53,339 bases of DNA from CAYRWM01 sp964428055 (GTDB lineage: Bacteria > Bacillota > Clostridia > Christensenellales > Christensenellaceae), in contig CAYRWM010000008.1 in NCBI GenBank assembly GCA_964428055.1, positions 1 to 53,339 of the forward strand. Direction: 5' to 3'. The notes under the pieces were generated by a model. The model was not told where the DNA came from. It did not search any database and was given only the letters and a program-made list of their open reading frames with translations. A program made the translations under genes and the position numbers. Positions 48,711-53,339 of the stretch are shown here, one piece after another. The stretch's first letter is position 1. Every line of letters begins with the position of its first letter.

Positions 48711-49157
48711 ATGGAAGATAAGGAAGGCAGGGTGTTTCTGCATTTTCTGAACAGTCAGATAGTGAGAAAGGTAGAAGACGGTAAGTACGGACCGTTCTCG
48801 GTCATAGCACTGCCCAAGAGTTCAAAGTACGCGGACTATACGTTCATAGTGGATTCTAACAGGATCCACGCCGATAAGTTCAGCGGCAAAAAGTCTTTTA
48901 CGGTTATGGGCGCGGACAGGGATATAAGGCTCACGAAGTCCTTTCCCGACGGAACGGATGAAAGCGGCAGGACGGTTTACAGGGACGAGAGCATCACGGT
49001 AAAACCCGCTGAGCTCCAGTCCGAGCTCGACGCATGGAAGGTCCACAGCTCTCTTGAGAGGAAGGAGTCCCTTCAGGAGAGGTTTGAGGAAAAGGCGGAG
49101 GAGGATATGTTCTTAGACAGCCTCTCCGAAGACGGCGATATGCCGATCGAACTGTAA
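48711..49157 (+). CDS. Hypothetical protein of the mobile element
   Basis: This 148-residue protein follows directly, with AGGAGG eight bases before the ATG. The first 95 residues look like a compact beta-rich domain (VFLHFLNSQIVRKVEDGKYG, PFSVIALPKSSKYADYTFIV, KSFTVMGADRDIRLTKSFP), and the last 50 are an acidic helix (SSLERKESLQERFEEKAEED). It has no signal or membrane segment. Similar small proteins occur between ArdC-like and PcfB-like genes of conjugative elements, possibly with a nucleic-acid role, but I cannot name a family. Confidence 0.5.
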   Translation: MEDKEGRVFLHFLNSQIVRKVEDGKYGPFSVIALPKSSKYADYTFIVDSNRIHADKFSGKKSFTVMGADRDIRLTKSFPDGTDESGRTVYRDESITVKPAELQSELDAWKVHSSLERKESLQERFEEKAEEDMFLDSLSEDGDMPIEL

Positions 49158-49169
49158 GGGGGTGAAAAG

Positions 49170-49895
49170 ATGGAAGATGCCGCTCTTAAGATGATGGTGG
49201 AAGGCGGGGAAATGGCGATAAGGACCGCCGGAAAGAGCTCAAGGGCCGTATCGCTCATGAAGTCGCTCGTCAAAAACGCCTGGTCCGCTCACAGACTCAG
49301 GGCTTCGGAATTCAGCACCATGTACAGGACGAGCGTTGTGAACGTCGATATGGAGCACGCCGCCATGTTCATGGAAAAGGCTTCCGAGGCAGGGCTCCCG
49401 CACGCAGCGCTCAGAAGCACCGGACGGGACAGGGCCGAACTTTACTTCAGAAAAGAGGATACCGAAAAGGCGATGGAGATACTCGGCGATATAGGGATAA
49501 GGTCACCGGAGATAAAGGGCAAGTACGCCAAAAAGGATCAGGCCGATATAGGGCTGCACCCGGCGGATATATCGGGTGAGAGGATCGAGGCCTTCTTCAT
49601 ACCGGAGGACAGGTGGGAAGGATTCGTTTCATCGGCCGCACGTGAGGGACTGGTCTTCTCCAGCGAAAAGAGAAGGGGAGGACACAGCGTCTGCACCTTC
49701 GTAAAGCAGGACAGGACTCTGATAAGAGTGCTAAGACAGGCGTCCATAGCGCCTCTTTCGGTAGTGCGCGCCGTGATAGGCGAAACGGGCAGGTATAAGG
49801 AAACGGTGGAATCACGCTTGGGCCGGATAACCGCCGTGGAAGAGAAAAAAAAGTCCGCGCATGTGCTGGTAAGAGACGCGGTCCCCGAAAAGTGA
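49170..49895 (+). CDS. PcfB-like (DUF3801) conjugation protein
   Basis: This 241-residue protein starts with a helical region (KMMVEGGEMAIRTAGKSS), then has a domain resembling the DUF3801/PcfB family: a segment VDMEHAAMFMEKASEAGLPH, then AALRSTGRDRAELYFRKED and a helix ending AMEILGDIG. PcfB-type proteins are encoded immediately upstream of the VirD4-type coupling protein and help the relaxosome dock to it; the gene order here is the same. The C-terminal half (about 120-241) is extra and contains a second alpha/beta unit and a basic tail. The identification rests on pattern and position, and is moderate. Confidence 0.6.
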   Translation: MEDAALKMMVEGGEMAIRTAGKSSRAVSLMKSLVKNAWSAHRLRASEFSTMYRTSVVNVDMEHAAMFMEKASEAGLPHAALRSTGRDRAELYFRKEDTEKAMEILGDIGIRSPEIKGKYAKKDQADIGLHPADISGERIEAFFIPEDRWEGFVSSAAREGLVFSSEKRRGGHSVCTFVKQDRTLIRVLRQASIAPLSVVRAVIGETGRYKETVESRLGRITAVEEKKKSAHVLVRDAVPEK

Positions 49896-49908
49896 GGGAG
49901 AACATCAT

Positions 49909-50772
49909 ATGAAAAGCAACGCACTCAGTGCGCTCTCAGTATTCTCCATATGCCTGCTTCTTCAGTCATGCGCGGTATCGGGGCATATTGATACTGACTA
50001 TCTTCCTGCCGCGGTTATCTTAACCGCCTCTGTCGCCGCTCTGGTGCTGCTCTCGAAAAAGCTGGACAGATCCGGCAGATGGAGGCACGGCAGCGAGCAC
50101 GGCTCGGCTGCCTGGGGAGACGTAAAGGAACTTGATTCAAGACTGTGTGTCCAGGGGCTCGCAAACGGCATAATATCGAAGAACTTAAGGTACTGTCTGG
50201 AGGACGGAAAGAAGGGCTCACACGGCAGGAACGCAAACGCGGTGATAATCGGAGGATCGGGCGCCGGCAAATCGAGATACTGGGCCATACCCAACATAAT
50301 GCTCGCCAACGCCAACTACGTTGTGACGGATCCGTCCGGTGAGCTATACGACGCATGCGCTGAGCACCTTAAGAGGCATGGCTACAGGGTCATGAGATTC
50401 GATCTCGAGGATATATCCCGGTCGGATAAGTACAATCCCTTTAAGTACATACGCGACGACAATGATGTCATAGCCCTTATAGAGACGCTCGTTAAATCAA
50501 CGACGCCCAAGGATGCGAGAACGGGCGACGTGTTCTGGACCAAGGCCGAGAGCGCTCTTCTGCAGGCGCTCATGTTCTTTCTTTATCACGAAGCGCCCGG
50601 GTGCGATCAGAACTTCGGGACCGTGCTCAAGGTCTTAAGATACAACGAAGTCAGGGAGAACAGCGACAGATTTAAAAGCCGGATGGACAAAATGTTCGAT
50701 GAGCTTACAGCGGCGGACCCCGACAGCATCGCGGGCAAGCAGTACGCCATTTACAAGAGCAGCGCGGGTTAG
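49909..50772 (+). pseudogene. Truncated VirD4/TraG-type conjugation coupling protein
   Basis: Only the first 287 residues of a protein that normally has 550-800 are present. Two N-terminal membrane helices (about 5-22 and 32-48) anchor it; SAAWGDVKELDSRL and Walker A GGSGAGKS (about 115-122) with the DPSGELYDACAEHL strand follow. Coupling proteins pump DNA into the type IV secretion channel. The frame stops at TAG 50770, right after YAIYKSSAG, where the family normally continues with KTAKSILIS; Walker B and the rest are absent. The sequence then becomes AT-rich and leads into a serine recombinase, so the gene was most likely split by integration of a second element. Confidence 0.8.
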
Positions 50773-50820
50773 ATAGCATATAGAGGACAAAGTATAATTT
50801 TACTGAATATAGGTATAAAT
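50769..50820. other. Probable left junction of the inserted recombinase element
   Basis: The coupling-protein homology ends at about 50769 (…GCGGGT). The following 50 bases are AT-rich and belong to the recombinase gene leader, with TATAAT-like sequence near 50795-50805. The exact crossover cannot be fixed without the right end, which is outside the window. Confidence 0.5.
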
Positions 50821-52590
50821 ATGAATCAAGCTGCTAAATTTACACTTTTATATGAGAGATTATCCCGTGATGATGAGATGCAGGGTGAGTCCAATAGCAT
50901 ATTAAACCAAAAGAAACTGCTGGAGGACTATGCCAATAAACACGGTTATACCAATATCATCCATTTTACGGATGACGGTGTGTCCGGACTCAGATTTGAC
51001 AGGCCGGGTTTTCTGGGCATGAACGAGGTAATAAAGGAGAAGAAGGCCGCTGTATTGCTTGTCAAGGATATGAGCCGTATCGGCAGGGATTATCTTAAAG
51101 TCGGTCAGTATATGGAGATGCTGAGGCAGAATGGAGTCAGGCTGATCGCTATTAATGATAATGTCGATACTGTCAAAGAAGATGATGACTTCACTCCCTT
51201 CAGAAATATAATGAATGAATGGTATGCAAGAGATATCTCAAAAAAGCTCAGGTCTTCTTTTCGGACAAAGGGTATGTCAGGAAAGCATTTGTCAAGCGTT
51301 GTTCCTTACGGTTATCTTAAGTCTTCAGAAGACAGGAATAAGTGGGTTGTTGATGAGGAAGCAGCAGAAGTAGTCAGAAGAATCTTTAAGATGACTACTG
51401 AAGGAATGGGGCCGTATCAGATTGCCTGTATATTAGAGCAAGATAAAGTAGAGATACCCGCAGTGCATCTAGCCAAACATAAAGAGGGATTATGGAAAAC
51501 TAGGAGCGTTAAGAATCCGTATCACTGGCAGCCTTCAACCATCGTGCGAATTCTTGAAAGGGAAGATTATCTCGGGCGCACAGTTAATTTCAAAACCACA
51601 AAGCACTTTAAGGATCGCAAAAGCAAGTATCAGCCCAAAGAAAACTGGGTTGTGTTTGAGAATACCCAGGAGAGTATTATCGATGAGGAAACATTTGAGC
51701 TCGTCCGAAAAGTGAGGAACGGAACCCGGAAGTGCCCGGATGGATGGGGTGAGCCTCACATTTTAACAGGACTTATGTATTGTGCCGATTGCGGAAGCAA
51801 GATGTATGTACATAGAACATGTAACGGAAAACGCATAGCAGCATATGTTTGTGGCGGTTATACATCGCGTTATAGAGGTTCTATATGGGGCAAGGATACT
51901 CAAAAGTGTGATAGCGGACACAGGATTCAGGAAGAAACAGTATTTGAGATACTGAAAAAGACCCTTAGGAAAATAGCCCAAATGAATAAGGAAGATGAGA
52001 CAGCCTTTTATAAAACTATATGCTGTGCAGCAAACGAAAACAGTATTGCTGAGAATAAACATAATAAACAGAAAATCGAAAAGAACAACCAGAGAATCAC
52101 GCAAATTGATTCTTTACTATGCAAGGCATATGAAGATAAGGTCTTTGGCAAGATGGACGATTCTGTTTACATCTCCCTGGAAGCAAAATATGTTGCAGAG
52201 CGAAACAGTCTGGTTTCAGAGAATAAAATACTGGAAGATAGAGTCAAAAAATATGAAAAGGGGCAGATATCTCCTAAAAGATTCTTAAAGCTCATCAAGA
52301 AATATGAATCCTTTGATGAATTGACTCCGGTTATGATCAATGAACTAATAGACAGAATAGTAGTTCATAAGAAAATTGTAGATTTTGATCAGCCTTATGA
52401 TACGCAAGAGATAGAGATTTATTTTAATTTCATCGGTAAGGTTGATGTTAATATCGATTATAATGATTCAACTGAAGAGGATGAGGAAGCCTTAAAACTT
52501 AGAGCTAAGCGAAGAAGAAGGGCGCACGAAAGGTACTTAAAATATAAAGATAGGCGCAAATCATACGGTGCAAGAAAAAAGGCAAAATGA
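50821..52590 (+). CDS. Large serine recombinase (TnpX/TndX-like)
   Basis: This 589-residue site-specific recombinase has an N-terminal resolvase domain with catalytic Ser15 in LYERLSRDDE and the Arg pair in KDMSRIGRDYLK (about 81-90), a recombinase domain (about 165-300), a zinc ribbon starting LMYCADCGSKM (about 318-328) with further Cys in AYVCGG and KCDSGH, a long coiled coil (about 400-490) and a basic C-terminus (RAKRRRRAHERYLKY). Such enzymes excise and integrate mobilisable elements. The gene is clearly richer in A and T than the flanking conjugation genes, and its codon use differs (more AAA, GAT and TAT), indicating recent arrival. It lies 48 bases after the truncated coupling-protein gene. 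Confidence 0.92.
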   Translation: MNQAAKFTLLYERLSRDDEMQGESNSILNQKKLLEDYANKHGYTNIIHFTDDGVSGLRFDRPGFLGMNEVIKEKKAAVLLVKDMSRIGRDYLKVGQYMEMLRQNGVRLIAINDNVDTVKEDDDFTPFRNIMNEWYARDISKKLRSSFRTKGMSGKHLSSVVPYGYLKSSEDRNKWVVDEEAAEVVRRIFKMTTEGMGPYQIACILEQDKVEIPAVHLAKHKEGLWKTRSVKNPYHWQPSTIVRILEREDYLGRTVNFKTTKHFKDRKSKYQPKENWVVFENTQESIIDEETFELVRKVRNGTRKCPDGWGEPHILTGLMYCADCGSKMYVHRTCNGKRIAAYVCGGYTSRYRGSIWGKDTQKCDSGHRIQEETVFEILKKTLRKIAQMNKEDETAFYKTICCAANENSIAENKHNKQKIEKNNQRITQIDSLLCKAYEDKVFGKMDDSVYISLEAKYVAERNSLVSENKILEDRVKKYEKGQISPKRFLKLIKKYESFDELTPVMINELIDRIVVHKKIVDFDQPYDTQEIEIYFNFIGKVDVNIDYNDSTEEDEEALKLRAKRRRRAHERYLKYKDRRKSYGARKKAK

Positions 52591-52620
52591 TAACCTTAAA
52601 AAAATAATTTGTTTAAAAAC

Positions 52621-52660
52621 CGTAACACCCCCCTGATTTTTTCGCATATATAGTGTGAAA
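52621..52660 (+). promoter_or_regulatory. Shared promoter-like motif, copy 2
   Basis: CGTAAC (52621-52626), 16 bases, then CGCATATATAGTG, with the identical 19-base core at 52637-52655. A perfect 12-bp palindrome CGAATATATTCG (52670-52681) follows before the ribosome site of the next gene and could be an operator. Confidence 0.65.
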
Positions 52661-52703
52661 TCGTTTTTACGAATATATTCGAGAAAGGAGAGTGTTTTTT
52701 GTT

Positions 52704-52877
52704 ATGGGCGAAAAGGACAATATAGTACACCTGTTCGGTGAAGATAAGAAGCCATCGCTGGAGTATATGACCCTGTATGATATGGTCAGTGAGATACTAA
52801 AGCGAGTAGTATTAATAGAACAGTCTGTGAGAAAAACTATCTGTATAGGCAGACACAGTAAAGAAAGGGAAAGCTAG
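52704..52877 (+). CDS. Small hypothetical protein of the mobile element
   Basis: I choose the ATG at 52704; AAAGGAG lies 13 bases upstream, which is long, and an in-frame GTG at 52692 is too close to that site. The 57-residue product (starting MGEKDNIVHLFGEDKKPSLE) has a helical centre (MTLYDMVSEILKRVVLIEQSV) and a basic tail. No family is recognised. It follows the second copy of the shared motif and precedes a primase-like gene by 11 bases, so it belongs to the replication or transfer part of the element. Confidence 0.5.
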   Translation: MGEKDNIVHLFGEDKKPSLEYMTLYDMVSEILKRVVLIEQSVRKTICIGRHSKERES

Positions 52878-52888
52878 CAGAAGAGAGT

Positions 52889-53339
52889 GTGTTCAAAAGA
52901 GTAAAAGCCTCAGTGAGCGCCAGGGACATTGCTCTTAAGTATGGATTAAAGCAAGGTAAGAACGGATTGTTTCTGTGCCCGTTCCACCCGGATAAGAACC
53001 CCAGCTTGAAAGCGGATAAGAACTTCTACTGTTTTGGCTGCGGTGAGAAAGGCGATAGCATAAGATTGGTTGAGAAGATCCTGGGTATACATGCTCCTGA
53101 AGCGGCATACAAGATAGCAGACGAGTACGGCATAGATGTATCAGACTGCATATCTGAAAAGCAAAAGGTAAAGAGCCTTAAGAGGAATACCCAAACAGAG
53201 GCCAACAGAGCAGACGAGCAATTGAGGGAGAGATACATGGATGATCTGGTAAGGTATCTGTTGATCCTGTATGAGTGGCAGGACCGATACTCTCCCTCAA
53301 TAAGCGAAGTCGATGACCCTGACAGCAGATACTTGGAAG
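52889..53339 (+). CDS. CHC2 zinc-finger DNA primase-like protein, 3' end cut by window
   Basis: A reading frame from GTG 52889 stays open to the last base. The N-terminal zinc finger has the DnaG-type CHC2 pattern: C and H in FLCPFHPDKNPS, then FYCFGCGEKGDSIRLVEKI, at about residues 29-62, followed by APEAAYKIADEYGIDV and a charged helical region. CHC2 domains recognise primer start sites during lagging-strand synthesis; short primase-like proteins with this finger are typical of integrative and mobilisable elements. No strong ribosome site precedes the GTG. The catalytic TOPRIM part, if present, is beyond the window. Confidence 0.75.
   Translation, partial: MFKRVKASVSARDIALKYGLKQGKNGLFLCPFHPDKNPSLKADKNFYCFGCGEKGDSIRLVEKILGIHAPEAAYKIADEYGIDVSDCISEKQKVKSLKRNTQTEANRADEQLRERYMDDLVRYLLILYEWQDRYSPSISEVDDPDSRYLE

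Overview
The window looks like the chromosome of a strictly anaerobic Clostridia-type member of the Bacillota. The signs are AGGAGG ribosome sites, dense polycistronic operons, sigma-A promoters (TTGACA/TATACT), heavy use of ATA, AGG and AGA codons, a Clostridia-style FeoA/FeoB/Cys-rich iron uptake unit, and a full bacterial CODH/acetyl-CoA synthase operon. No tRNA, rRNA or CRISPR array was seen, and no intergenic stretch exceeds about 300 bases.

Region 1 (1-11977) is housekeeping and accessory: the end of an ECF sigma factor overlapping a membrane-anchored beta-propeller protein, a lipoprotein, a GNAT acetyltransferase, an HdeD-like membrane protein, a heterodimeric ABC exporter, a decayed alpha/beta-hydrolase, a MATE transporter and a DUF368 (PopT-type) membrane protein. 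A 77-bp promoter-bearing repeat occurs twice (3633 and 9234). Region 2 (12030-18430) holds two tandem ferrous-iron operons (feoA-feoA-feoB-Cys-rich and feoA-feoB-Cys-rich). Each has a sigma-A promoter overlapped by the same putative DtxR-type operator, and both FeoB proteins carry a long inserted acidic loop. Region 3 (18467-23342) holds a DUF2284 protein, a ThuA-like protein, glycerate kinase, an AraD-type aldolase/epimerase and an FGGY kinase.

Region 4 (23475-44750) is the centre of interest, a one-carbon/acetyl-CoA locus of about 21 kb. Its first half encodes a free-standing corrinoid protein, an MtaA-like zinc methyltransferase, an ASKHA-type corrinoid activator with an unusual N-terminal Cys cluster, a hydantoinase/oxoprolinase-family protein, a PocR-AraC regulator, a small Cys-rich protein and a CobW-type metallochaperone. 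Its second half encodes a homocysteine-methyltransferase-fold protein, a MetE/UroD-fold protein, two CooC-type ATPases, CODH, a natural fusion of acetyl-CoA synthase (AcsB) with the small corrinoid/Fe-S subunit (AcsD), AcsC, the RACo activator, a free lipoyl domain and two small membrane proteins. The folate-dependent methyltransferase AcsE and all folate-branch genes are absent from the window. Three different Zn-thiolate methyltransferase folds sit next to two corrinoid proteins. I infer that the locus may feed methyl groups from (or to) a thiol compound into CODH/ACS, or make methionine from methyl-CoFeSP.

Region 5 (44792-53339) is accessory and mobile: three 33-bp AT-rich repeats and a strong promoter driving an AAA ATPase with a damaged Walker B motif and two membrane/coiled-coil proteins; then a conjugative-element module (small Cys-rich protein, ArdC-like protein, small unknowns, PcfB-like protein, VirD4/TraG coupling protein). 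The coupling-protein gene is cut off before its Walker B motif, directly next to a large serine recombinase, followed by a CHC2 zinc-finger primase that runs off the window. A 19-bp identical promoter-like motif lies before both mobile gene blocks.
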